Source: a bacterium (GTDB lineage Bacteria > UBP15 > UBA6099). Taken from it: a DNA stretch of 32,226 nt. Below, piece by piece: positions 24,852-31,844 of this stretch (within the stretch, counting starts at the first letter, position 1; each line of letters opens with the position of its first letter). Under the pieces are notes generated by a model. The model was not told where the DNA came from, did no database searches, and was given only the letters and a program-made list of their open reading frames with translations. The DNA lies in contig JAKQPS010000113.1 in NCBI GenBank assembly GCA_029564595.1, positions 1 through 32,226 on the forward strand, written 5' to 3'. Made by a program: the position numbers and the translations under genes.

Positions 24852-24879
24852 TTGTAGCGGCACAATATTGTGCTATTAT
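24852..24879 (+). promoter_or_regulatory. Putative sigma-70 promoter of the NifA-like activator
   Basis: TATTAT (24874-24879) is a good -10. The best -35 at a suitable distance is TTGTAG (24852-24857), with a 16-base spacer and only three matches. The spacer is filled almost exactly by dyad B, which suggests that bound activator would block RNA polymerase here. The predicted start is near 24886. Confidence 0.4.
24860..24873. promoter_or_regulatory. Operator/enhancer dyad B, perfect palindrome GCACAATATTGTGC
   Basis: A 14-base perfect palindrome in the divergent intergenic region. It sits at about -176 from the sigma-54 start of the porin-amt-PII operon and between the putative -35 and -10 of the divergent regulator gene. 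It could thus serve both as an enhancer for one operon and an autoregulatory operator for the other. Confidence 0.7.
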
Positions 24880-24914
24880 TGCAAGGCAAACTGATTTGAA
24901 AGGCGGCAACTGAG

Positions 24915-26450
24915 TTGCGACCGGACAAGATTGAGAGTATTGAACTATCAACTATATATAGAGTCGCCGGTTTGCTCGGAACCGGGAAAGACTTGCGCGG
25001 AACTCTCGTAAGAACCCTCGAACTGCTGGCGTCGGAAATGGGAATGAGACGGGGGATGATAACGCTGCTGCCGGGCAATTCGAGCGAGGCGCATCTGGAC
25101 ATTGCTCCGGCGATGAACGGCGCGGATGTCGATAAGGTCGTCTATGGTCCCGGAGAAGGGATAACCGGGCGCGTGTTGTCCGACGGCGAGCCGATTGTCA
25201 TACCGAATCTAGGTAAAGAGCCGGGTTTTCTCGACCGCGCTGGTCTCAGAAAAAACGAAGACCTTTCAAAAATGTCTTTTATCTGCGTTCCGGTCAGATT
25301 CGGCGAGAATGTTATCGGCGCTCTGTCCGTGGACATTGAGGCCTGCGACGGCGAAGAGTTGGAAGAGATGACAAGGTTTCTGTGCGGCGTGGCAGACATG
25401 ATAGCGCCCGGCGTCGAGGCAAGGAGGAAGGAAGACGAAAGAAAGCGGCTCGAAATCGAAAACATAGGATTAAAAAAGCAGATAGAGCTTAAGTCAAAAC
25501 CTTCGAATATCATAGGAAATTCGAGAGTGATGGACAGCGTTTATTTATTGATAAATCAGGTGGCGGACAGCGGGGCGACGGCGCTTATAACAGGCGAGAC
25601 CGGCACGGGGAAAGAGCTTGCCGCGGCTGCGATACACAACGCAAGCCCCCGGCGGGCGATGCCTTTCGTTGCGGTAAGCTGCGCCGCGCTCCCGGAAACC
25701 CTGCTGGAGAGCGAGCTTTTCGGACATGAAAAAGGCGCGTTCACGGGAGCGCACGAGAGACGGGCCGGGAAGTTCGAGCAAGCCGCGGGCGGGTCCGTCT
25801 TCCTCGACGAAATCGGCGAAATGAGCCTTTCGTCCCAAGCCAAGCTTCTGCGCGTTCTACAGACGAAGGAAGTCGAGAGGCTGGGCGGCGACAAACCGAT
25901 TAGAGCAAACGTCAGGATAATCGCCGCCACGAACCGCGACCTCGAGCGCGCGGTGACAAACGGGGAATTCAGGGCGGACCTTTTTTACCGTCTCAACGTG
26001 TTTCCGATACACATGCCGCCTCTGCGCGAGCGGGGCGCCGACATCATGCTTCTGGCCGACCACTTCGTTCACAAGTATTCCGAAGAGTTCGGCAAAAAAG
26101 TGGAGCGGATATGTTCGCCTGCCATCGACGCGCTTATGGCATATCACTGGCCGGGCAACGTGAGAGAGCTTGAGAACTGCGTGGAACGCGCCGTGCTGTT
26201 GAGCCAAGACGGAGTGATACATTCATATAATCTCCCCCCGTCGCTGCGCATGAGAACGACGGAAGCGAAAACTGAAAAGGCCGGCTCTCTCGAATCGCTG
26301 CTTGAAGCGTACGAACGAGACCTGATAGAAGAAGCCGTCAAATACGCCGGAGGCAACCAGTCCGCCGCCGCCCGCGAACTCGGCACGACCAAACGCGTCA
26401 TTCAGTACAAAACCGCAAAATACGGAATTGATTGCAAGAAATACAAGTGA
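24915..26450 (+). CDS. Sigma-54-dependent enhancer-binding protein, NifA-like (GAF-AAA-Fis)
   Basis: Transcription activator for sigma-54 RNA polymerase, 511 residues. The N-terminal segment [13 protein letters not shown] leads into a GAF domain (about 20-165; [31 protein letters not shown]). A short linker helix precedes the AAA+ domain (about 195-425). That domain contains Walker A GETGTGKE (227-234), the sigma-54 contact loop GAFTGA (274-279), Walker [25 protein letters not shown] and [11 protein letters not shown]. The C-terminal Fis-type helix-turn-helix is near 478-505 ([25 protein letters not shown]). The order matches NifA; no NifA-type cysteine linker is visible. The start is TTG at 24915 with a modest AGGCGG upstream. 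The next in-frame Met is residue 42, inside the conserved part. Divergent to the porin-amt-PII operon, it most likely activates that operon. The GAF ligand or PII input is unknown. Confidence 0.92.
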   Translation: MRPDKIESIELSTIYRVAGLLGTGKDLRGTLVRTLELLASEMGMRRGMITLLPGNSSEAHLDIAPAMNGADVDKVVYGPGEGITGRVLSDGEPIVIPNLGKEPGFLDRAGLRKNEDLSKMSFICVPVRFGENVIGALSVDIEACDGEELEEMTRFLCGVADMIAPGVEARRKEDERKRLEIENIGLKKQIELKSKPSNIIGNSRVMDSVYLLINQVADSGATALITGETGTGKELAAAAIHNASPRRAMPFVAVSCAALPETLLESELFGHEKGAFTGAHERRAGKFEQAAGGSVFLDEIGEMSLSSQAKLLRVLQTKEVERLGGDKPIRANVRIIAATNRDLERAVTNGEFRADLFYRLNVFPIHMPPLRERGADIMLLADHFVHKYSEEFGKKVERICSPAIDALMAYHWPGNVRELENCVERAVLLSQDGVIHSYNLPPSLRMRTTEAKTEKAGSLESLLEAYERDLIEEAVKYAGGNQSAAARELGTTKRVIQYKTAKYGIDCKKYK

Positions 26451-26629
26451 TTCCCATTGCCATCAGACAGCTTGCATTTTCACCATCCGGGATCGCATAA
26501 ACATAACAACGCGCGCTCGCGGTTGCTTTATCGCATTTGCTTATTAAATGTTTGCTTTTTTGCGCCTTGCGCCGATTATTATGCGAGCATAAACTATTGT
26601 ACAGAACAAGGTTAGCCATAGGAAGGGAC

Positions 26630-26658
26630 TTGACACTCGAACCATTTTGATTTATAAA
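26630..26658 (+). promoter_or_regulatory. Strong sigma-70 promoter upstream of the NYN nuclease gene
   Basis: Perfect TTGACA (26630-26635), a 17-base spacer and TATAAA (26653-26658, five of six) in an A+T-rich setting. The predicted start near 26665 puts the 26689-26723 hairpin inside the leader, ahead of the coding sequence. Confidence 0.65.
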
Positions 26659-26688
26659 ATTATACATATAATTAATGATTGAAAAATA

Positions 26689-26723
26689 GAAGCGGCCCGC
26701 TATCTAATAAGGCGGGCCGCTTC
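26689..26723 (+). terminator. Hairpin between the activator and NYN genes: terminator or attenuator
   Basis: A perfect 12-base-pair G+C-rich stem (26689-26700 with 26712-26723, core GCGGCCCGC) with an 11-base loop. It is followed by GCATTTT on the plus strand and CTATTTTT on the minus strand, and outer A and T runs extend the pairing imperfectly. It could end the activator transcript. As it also lies downstream of a strong promoter, it may attenuate expression of the NYN gene. Confidence 0.65.
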
Positions 26724-26740
26724 GCATTTTGGGAGGCGGC

Positions 26741-27622
26741 ATGAACAAGTTTTCCGTATTCATTGATGGCGAATTCTTGTTTTTTACTTTTAAAAGCATG
26801 GGCATTCAGGAAAAAGACATCGACTGGCACGCATTTCATGGACTTATTAGAAATAAAATCGAAAACTACACTAACGCGCGTCCGATGGTAGGCAGAATAC
26901 ATATATTTAAAGCCGAAAGCGTTGCTTTTTTTCCGGTGAAACGCAATGAATGGTTTAATAATAAACTCAAAAATGACATTAAGGAATACAAGGTTTACGA
27001 TGCCGACAACCGACTAATTACAGATTATGCGTCTTTAACCGAGGATGATATAGAAAAAATACGTTTGAGAGCGGTGACCGATCTGAAGGATTTTAAAGAG
27101 AAATATATGAGCGGAGTTTTGGGTAGATATAGGCACATAACAATTAACAACGCTTTTATTGAGTTGAGCCTGCCCGGATTCGTAAAATATGATCCGATAA
27201 TTGGAAGGCCAATAGAGGAAAAAGGCGTTGATGTCGGAATAGCGACGGATATGATTTTAAAAAGCGATAACTACGATGTGGCCATAATACTTTCGGGCGA
27301 CGCCGATCTGACCCCTGCCATAAAACAGATTAAAAACAAGATGAAATTTGTCTTCCTTTTGAGAGTTTTTAAAGAAAAGCCGCCCAGACCAGTGGGAATA
27401 TCCGATCAGTTATCTCAGCTTGTTGACGGATACATCGATTTCCCATTGTGTGAGATTCCATTTTCTTTTCGCATTAGCTGTGACACGTGCGCAAACACAA
27501 TCAATGTGGATAATTATTTCTTAAGCGATATTAACTTTCTATCAAGAGAAGACGTTCGACTCACTCATACTTGCAAGTGCGGACAAATTCTGGATTTCAA
27601 CAGGACTGTTTTCGAGAATTGA
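26741..27622 (+). CDS. NYN-domain (PIN-like) nuclease with C-terminal zinc ribbon
   Basis: A 293-residue protein of the NYN/LabA (DUF88) class, which usually contains metal-dependent RNases. The acidic active-site pattern is visible: FIDGE near residues 7-11, KGVDVGIATDM near 165, and ILSGDADL near 185. The canonical asparagine of FIDGxN is missing (IDGEFLFF). The last 60 residues hold a probable zinc site, CDTC and then CKCG, a possible nucleic-acid-binding tail. ATG at 26741 is used because GGGAGG lies just before it; a TTG at 26729 would precede that ribosome site. Codon use is clearly A+T-richer than in neighbours (many AAA, AAT, ATA), pointing to acquisition by transfer. It has its own promoter and ends eight bases from the convergent zinc-ribbon gene. 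Target unknown; RNA decay or phage defence are possibilities only. Confidence 0.8.
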   Translation: MNKFSVFIDGEFLFFTFKSMGIQEKDIDWHAFHGLIRNKIENYTNARPMVGRIHIFKAESVAFFPVKRNEWFNNKLKNDIKEYKVYDADNRLITDYASLTEDDIEKIRLRAVTDLKDFKEKYMSGVLGRYRHITINNAFIELSLPGFVKYDPIIGRPIEEKGVDVGIATDMILKSDNYDVAIILSGDADLTPAIKQIKNKMKFVFLLRVFKEKPPRPVGISDQLSQLVDGYIDFPLCEIPFSFRISCDTCANTINVDNYFLSDINFLSREDVRLTHTCKCGQILDFNRTVFEN

Positions 27623-27630
27623 CTCGTTCG

Positions 27631-27900
27631 TTACAGTCTGTGTTTTAGATGGCGGTCCATGGAGTAGGGGAAAGTGAAGTTGCATTTGGGGCATTTGTAG
27701 GGGGGCATGGACGCGGCGGGGACTTTGAACTCGGCTCCGCATTCCTCGCACTTGTAGTCCACGAGCGTTTCAGGCGGGGCGATGTCGGCCTCGAACATGG
27801 TTGACCTGCATGCAGGACACCAGTTGTCCCGGACGGTTTTTTCAGGCACGGCAAACATCAGGTATCCGCAACTGTTGCATTCATAGGCTTTTTCGCTCAT
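27631..27900 (-). CDS. Small double zinc-ribbon protein
   Basis: An 89-residue protein from ATG at 27900; the longer frame to 27951 lacks a ribosome site. It contains four CxxC knuckles: CNSC, CPAC, CEEC and CPKC. Pairs one/two and three/four would form two zinc ribbons, joined by an acidic linker (FEADIAPPETLVDY). Such proteins include FmdB-like and rubredoxin-like regulators, but I cannot assign a function. A weak GGAG lies before the start, and an extended -10 promoter is at 27940-27948. It converges with the NYN nuclease gene, whose own C-terminus also carries a zinc ribbon, with only eight bases between the stops. Codon use is that of the G+C-rich neighbours, so it is probably not part of the same transferred piece. 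Confidence 0.75.
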   Translation of the reverse strand: MSEKAYECNSCGYLMFAVPEKTVRDNWCPACRSTMFEADIAPPETLVDYKCEECGAEFKVPAASMPPYKCPKCNFTFPYSMDRHLKHRL

Positions 27901-27939
27901 GTTCGCTCCGCGCTCCGCTTTTATTGGTTCCGGCAATAT

Positions 27940-27948
27940 ATTATAGCA
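27940..27948 (-). promoter_or_regulatory. Extended -10 promoter of the zinc-ribbon gene
   Basis: The minus strand reads TGCTATAAT: a perfect -10 with the TGn extension. No matching -35 is seen 16-18 bases upstream, as is common for extended -10 promoters. The start near 27933 gives a leader of about 33 bases. Confidence 0.5.
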
Positions 27949-28076
27949 CATCGCGCCGATTTTTCATTCGCTCTCCCATGCTTGATGTTTTATGTTTATA
28001 CTAACGTATGATTTTTTGCGGTTTGCGAGCGCTAAAAAATGGCAATGGCGCAATGTGACGCCGGGAGGTTTGAAAA

Positions 28077-29285
28077 ATGAAACGCTTCTTCGGGACGGCG
28101 ATGGCGGCGGTTGTTCTTTTTTCCGTTCTGTGCATGCAATCAAACGCCGAGGTGGTCGCGGAATACGGAAAAGGCAAGAGGGAAGACATCAATGGCGTGA
28201 CTGTGATTCACCTTGTGGGTTCGCACCGCGAGATGGGGCTTCAGCACGGCAATCTCCTGAAGCCGGAGATACATAAGCTGACGAATTATTTTTTTGAAGA
28301 AAAGGGAGCGATGTTCGGAGCGAGCATAGGCGACATCCGGGCGGCTGCCGCAGTGATAGAGCCGTTCATCCCGGCGAAATATATTGAGGAAATGAAAGCG
28401 GTAGCGGAAGGCGCTGAGATTGATTACGAGAAAGTTCTTTTCTCAAATATTTTTTTAGATGTTGTGTCCGCGCACTGGGTGGGAGTGGGGCCGCAGTGCT
28501 CCAACTTCGCTGCCCTACCCTCTATAACCCGCAACGGAGACATCGTTCACGGTCGCAATTTGGACTGGTCGGCGGACGCGACTATAGCGAGCGTGAACAC
28601 GCTGTTCGTGTACAGGCCCGACGACGGGATAGCGTTCGTCGCGCCCGGCTGGCCGTCGATTGTGGGGATTCTTACCGGCATGAACGCCGAAAAGTTGAGC
28701 ATGGGCGAGATGACCTCCATGTCCAGCGACGCGTCGTTGAAAGGAATGCCTATAATGATTCAACTCCGGCTTCTTGTGGAGACGTCCGGGTCGCTCGACG
28801 AGGCTTTCGCCGTTCTCAGGGACAACCCGCGCACGACCGGCTACAACGTGATAGTGGCGGACGCGAAGGCCGCCGACGCGATGGTAGTCGAGCAGTCCGC
28901 CGCCGACATTTTCCGCGCCGGGCCTAAAGACGGATTCGTGCATCGCGCAAACCATTACCTTCACCCTAAACTGCAACAGACCCAGAACAGATATATGGCG
29001 ATGTTTTACGATGGCAAAAAATCCGACACTTATTACAGGTATCAAAGGATAGAGCAGCTTGTGCGCGAGCGCAGCGGGCAGATAGACGCGGAAGCCGCGA
29101 TGACGATAATGAGCGACCAGTTCGATCTCTCCATCGGAGCCGTTCCCGACAACCTGAAAAACACGGTTTGCAAGTCGAACACTCTGCAGAGCGTCGTTAT
29201 GCTTCCCGGCAGCGGGGAGATTTACGTCGGGTTCAAAGACATCCCGGTGTGTCACGACTACGTCAGGGTCAAAGTGGAATTCTAG
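28077..29285 (+). CDS. Exported C45-type Ntn hydrolase (acyltransferase/amidase-like)
   Basis: A 402-residue secreted protein. Residues 1-24 (MKRFFGTAMAAVVLFSVLCMQSNA) are a Sec signal peptide with a probable cut after SNA. No proper lipobox surrounds the cysteine in it. The mature part matches the peptidase C45 / acyl-CoA:6-aminopenicillanate acyltransferase and phospholipase-B-like branch of Ntn hydrolases. It has GSHREMGLQHGNLL near the N-terminus and the likely self-cleavage nucleophile at C141 in PQCSNFAALP, followed by GDIVHGRNLDW. Such enzymes hydrolyse or transfer amide-bound acyl groups after autocleavage. The periplasmic location suggests action on acylated peptides, bile-acid-like amides or N-acyl lipids, but the substrate is not known. 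ATG at 28077 has GGGAGG upstream. It is isolated, with no same-strand partner. Confidence 0.85.
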   Translation: MKRFFGTAMAAVVLFSVLCMQSNAEVVAEYGKGKREDINGVTVIHLVGSHREMGLQHGNLLKPEIHKLTNYFFEEKGAMFGASIGDIRAAAAVIEPFIPAKYIEEMKAVAEGAEIDYEKVLFSNIFLDVVSAHWVGVGPQCSNFAALPSITRNGDIVHGRNLDWSADATIASVNTLFVYRPDDGIAFVAPGWPSIVGILTGMNAEKLSMGEMTSMSSDASLKGMPIMIQLRLLVETSGSLDEAFAVLRDNPRTTGYNVIVADAKAADAMVVEQSAADIFRAGPKDGFVHRANHYLHPKLQQTQNRYMAMFYDGKKSDTYYRYQRIEQLVRERSGQIDAEAAMTIMSDQFDLSIGAVPDNLKNTVCKSNTLQSVVMLPGSGEIYVGFKDIPVCHDYVRVKVEF

Positions 29286-29380
29286 CATGATGGAATCGAC
29301 GATATACTAATAACTCCGAGGCGTCTCTATCGGAAAAGCCGAAATGAATGTTCCGCGTCCCGGCCTTCATAGCGACAAAA

Positions 29381-29407
29381 TGGATTCCCGCTTACGCGGG
29401 AATGACG
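29381..29407. repeat. REP-like palindromic element
   Basis: Arms ATTCCCGC (29384-29391) and GCGGGAAT (29396-29403) form a perfect eight-pair hairpin with a TTAC loop, flanked by TGG and GACGG. This word, with slightly different loops, is a widespread intergenic repeat in bacterial genomes. It lies in the 262-base gap between two convergent genes, the typical place for such elements, and might help end transcripts from the upstream hydrolase gene. Only one copy is in the window. The rest of this gap shows nothing I can name. Confidence 0.6.
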
Positions 29408-29547
29408 GCACAAGAGACGATATACATATTTTTCCGGCTGGTACGCAAGCGACAACAGCAATGTGTATCCTGATATAAAACTGACTACGTTTATAAGCAG
29501 TCGTAGAAAACGAAAATGCGCAAATCGGCGGCGACCGCTTTTCCGCG

Positions 29548-30372
29548 TTAAACGGTCATCAGTGTCATTCCGCCGGTGACGTAGATGTGCTGGCCTGTCA
29601 TGTAAGAGCCATCATCGGAAGCGAGAAACGCGACAACGCCGGCTATGGTGTCCGGTGAAGCTATCTTGCCGAGGGGTATCTTTTTAGTTTCCTCTTCGAT
29701 GATTTTTTCGACGGGTTTGCCGAAAGCGTCGGATTTCATTTTCCAAGCCATGCGCTCCATGTCGGTGTCAACTTTTCCGGGACAGACGGCGTTGACGCGA
29801 ATTTTATGGGAAGCCAGTTCGAGGGCCATGACTTCCGTAAGAGCGATAACGCCTGATTTGGCGGCGCAGTAGGCTCCGAGGAACGGGTAAGGATATCTGC
29901 CGCGCCAAGAAGAGATGTTAATGATAGCCCCGCCGTTGCGCAGGCTGACCATCCATTGGGCGGCGGCGCGCGACACAAGGAATGTGCCGGTGAGATTTAT
30001 GTCGATCATCTTGCGCCAGTCCGCCGGGTTCATCATAAAAGAAAGGTTCATGCCGAAAGCGGCTCCAGCGTTATTGACGACGATGTCGAGCCTTCCGAAT
30101 TTTTCCTTAATCGCGGCGATTACTTCGGCGACGGCTTTCTCGTCAGTGATATCGACATGGACGGGAAGAGCGGAGCGGCCCAAGCCTTCAATCTCTTTGG
30201 CGCGGGAGTTCAAATCGCCCCACATCTCGTCAGATTCCGATTTGTCCTTGCAGAGGTCGGCGATGACGATATCCGCGCCGAGAGAAGCGAGTTTGAGGGC
30301 GATGGCGCGTCCGATGCCGCGTTCTTTTGCCGCGCCTGTCACCAGAGCAACTTTTCCTGTGAGGTCTGCCAT
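29548..30372 (-). CDS. Short-chain dehydrogenase/reductase (classical SDR)
   Basis: NAD(P)-dependent oxidoreductase of 274 residues. The cofactor motif is TGAAKERGIG, slightly longer than the usual TGxxxGIG. Then come VNNAG, the catalytic serine S155 in NISSWRG, and Y168 and K172 in AYCAAKSG, a correct S-x12-Y-x3-K spacing. The C-terminal VNAVCPGKVDTDM and YMTGQHIYVTGGM are family typical. An aspartate after the second strand (VIADL) suggests NAD preference. ATG at 30372 has AAGGAG upstream. The MFS transporter gene ends 53 bases before it on the same strand, so the two probably form an operon for uptake and oxidation of a small organic compound. The substrate cannot be told. Confidence 0.93.
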   Translation of the reverse strand: MADLTGKVALVTGAAKERGIGRAIALKLASLGADIVIADLCKDKSESDEMWGDLNSRAKEIEGLGRSALPVHVDITDEKAVAEVIAAIKEKFGRLDIVVNNAGAAFGMNLSFMMNPADWRKMIDINLTGTFLVSRAAAQWMVSLRNGGAIINISSWRGRYPYPFLGAYCAAKSGVIALTEVMALELASHKIRVNAVCPGKVDTDMERMAWKMKSDAFGKPVEKIIEEETKKIPLGKIASPDTIAGVVAFLASDDGSYMTGQHIYVTGGMTLMTV

Positions 30373-30425
30373 GATGCAAAAATCTCCTTGTATGTGTATT
30401 GGCGGCAGCGAGCCGCTGATTTCAT

Positions 30426-31664
30426 TTACAACAGTTTATCCAAATCGACGCCTTTTGTCTCAGGAAGCAAGAAAGCGATCATAAGAGCGGCGGCCAGAGG
30501 GCCTATGGCAAGGAAGCTTACGGCGGTTCCCAGACCGCCCGCGACGCCGGCTATGCTGCCGACAATGAAAGGAGCGGCCACCTGAGCCGGACGGCCCATT
30601 AGCGAGTTGCACCATGCCGCCGCGTTGCTCCTGAGTTCGGTCGGGAACAGTTCCGCATTGAACGTGCTGGTTATGGGGAGTATCGCGAAAATGAAGAACA
30701 TGCTGACGACCACCGAGGGGAGCATCATAGCGCCGGCGGCGTTGAAAGCCCAGACGAGCGAGGCCGCTCCGGCGGTGAAAAATATGACTCCGGTAAGTTT
30801 TCTTCCGATTTTGTCCATCATCACGCCGCTGACGACGTAGCCGGTCATGCCGACGACGGCGGCGACGGCCATCGCCGGGCCGACCTGATCGACGGTCCAT
30901 CCGCGCTCCGTCTTTGCGAAGGCGACCCAGAAGTAAATGACGCCCGCGTAAGCCAGATAGCCGAGGAACCAGATTGCGCCGACGGCGGGGACATATTTTC
31001 TGCTGGGAGTCTTCCAGATATGCCAGAGGGAAGGAGGCGCGGCGGCTCCGGCGGCTTTGAGCGCGGAGAAGTGCGCCGTTTCTTTTATCAAAAGGACGAG
31101 AGCCGGGGCTAAAATCAGAGGCGCGCCGCCTGCCCAATACATCCCTCGCCAGCCCCATACCGGAAGAATGTTTTTGCTGATTATCATAGCGAAAGCTCCG
31201 CCGAGTCCGCCTGCGACCTGAAGAAGCGCCACGCATGTCGCCCTAGATTTTGCCGGGCATTCCTCTATCGTCATCACTATTGCCGTGCCGAACTGGCTCA
31301 CTAGAAACATCTTAGCGATGAATTGGGCGGCCATGAAAACCCAAATGCTGGGACTCATCGCGGTTATCACGCTGAACGTGGTGAACCCGCACAGCGAAAT
31401 GAGCAGTATCGGCTTTCTTCCGAACCTGTCACCCAGCCTTATGACGAAGAAACCCAAAATGGCGCCGACGTTAATCAAAGTCAAGACTACCTTAATGACA
31501 TAATTCATTGACACGCCGAATTCGCCGGGAAGGATGTCGATGACGAGGCTGATAATGAAGAAGTCATAACCTTCGCAGAAGGTCGCGACGCACAGAAGGA
31601 GCATCATCATTATCACATAACCGCGCGGGCGCGCGTCGCTGCCAGATGCGGAGCCGATTTCCAT
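30426..31664 (-). CDS. MFS transporter (sugar/aromatic-acid porter-like)
   Basis: Inner-membrane major facilitator of 412 residues with about twelve hydrophobic segments. The loop-2/3 motif GDRFGRKP and its second-half counterpart DKIGRKLTG are present, and FPTELRSNAAAW resembles the conserved segment of the SP and AAHS (metabolite:H+ symporter) families. The acidic residues in the first helix (CEGYDFFIISLV) also recall AAHS aromatic-acid carriers, where GYD is common. ATG at 31664 has GGGGAG upstream, and a putative promoter is at 31701-31730. It is co-oriented with the SDR gene 53 bases downstream. The substrate is likely an organic acid taken up with protons; this is inference. Confidence 0.9.
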   Translation of the reverse strand: MEIGSASGSDARPRGYVIMMMLLLCVATFCEGYDFFIISLVIDILPGEFGVSMNYVIKVVLTLINVGAILGFFVIRLGDRFGRKPILLISLCGFTTFSVITAMSPSIWVFMAAQFIAKMFLVSQFGTAIVMTIEECPAKSRATCVALLQVAGGLGGAFAMIISKNILPVWGWRGMYWAGGAPLILAPALVLLIKETAHFSALKAAGAAAPPSLWHIWKTPSRKYVPAVGAIWFLGYLAYAGVIYFWVAFAKTERGWTVDQVGPAMAVAAVVGMTGYVVSGVMMDKIGRKLTGVIFFTAGAASLVWAFNAAGAMMLPSVVVSMFFIFAILPITSTFNAELFPTELRSNAAAWCNSLMGRPAQVAAPFIVGSIAGVAGGLGTAVSFLAIGPLAAALMIAFLLPETKGVDLDKLL

Positions 31665-31700
31665 ATTGTCTCCCCAAAGTGATTTATCGCCGTCAAGCCT

Positions 31701-31730
31701 AACATATCAGACATTGAGTCGTAAGGTCAA
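31701..31730 (-). promoter_or_regulatory. Putative promoter of the MFS-SDR unit
   Basis: TTGACC (31730-31725, five of six) is separated by 18 bases from TATGTT (31706-31701, four of six) on the minus strand. The start near 31694 would give a leader of about 30 bases. It is divergent from the nadK promoter. Confidence 0.4.
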
Positions 31731-31768
31731 CACAAAAAGCGCGGGAGCCCTCAGCGAGGAAACGAAAC

Positions 31769-31797
31769 TTCACGCGGCAGGGGCTTTGTGTTAAACT
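31769..31797 (+). promoter_or_regulatory. Putative promoter of nadK
   Basis: TTCACG (31769-31774, four of six) is separated by 17 bases from TAAACT (31792-31797, four of six). The same -10 sequence is seen in the hcp promoter. The predicted start near 31804 coincides with the base of the hairpin at 31805-31828. Confidence 0.4.
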
Positions 31798-31804
31798 GAT
31801 GTCG

Positions 31805-31828
31805 GGCAGGAACATCTTTGTTCCTGCC
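31805..31828 (+). promoter_or_regulatory. Stem-loop at the predicted 5' end of the nadK mRNA
   Basis: A perfect ten-pair stem (31805-31814 GGCAGGAACA with 31819-31828) and a four-base TCTT loop lie immediately upstream of the ribosome site (GGGAG, 31832-31836). No T run follows, so it is not a terminator. A protective 5' stem-loop or a protein-binding site is more likely. Confidence 0.6.
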
Positions 31829-31844
31829 GCTGGGAGACATTACT

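Noticed and set aside
24879-24894. Possible sigma-54 promoter for the activator gene (TTGTGC-N5-TTGCA)
   Set aside because: The -12 is perfect but the essential GG of the -24 element is TG; a sigma-70-type -10 fits the same place.
26398-26667. 89-codon minus-strand frame overlapping the 3' end of the activator gene
   Set aside because: No ribosome site and no recognisable family; it covers the promoter and A+T-rich intergenic DNA before the NYN gene.
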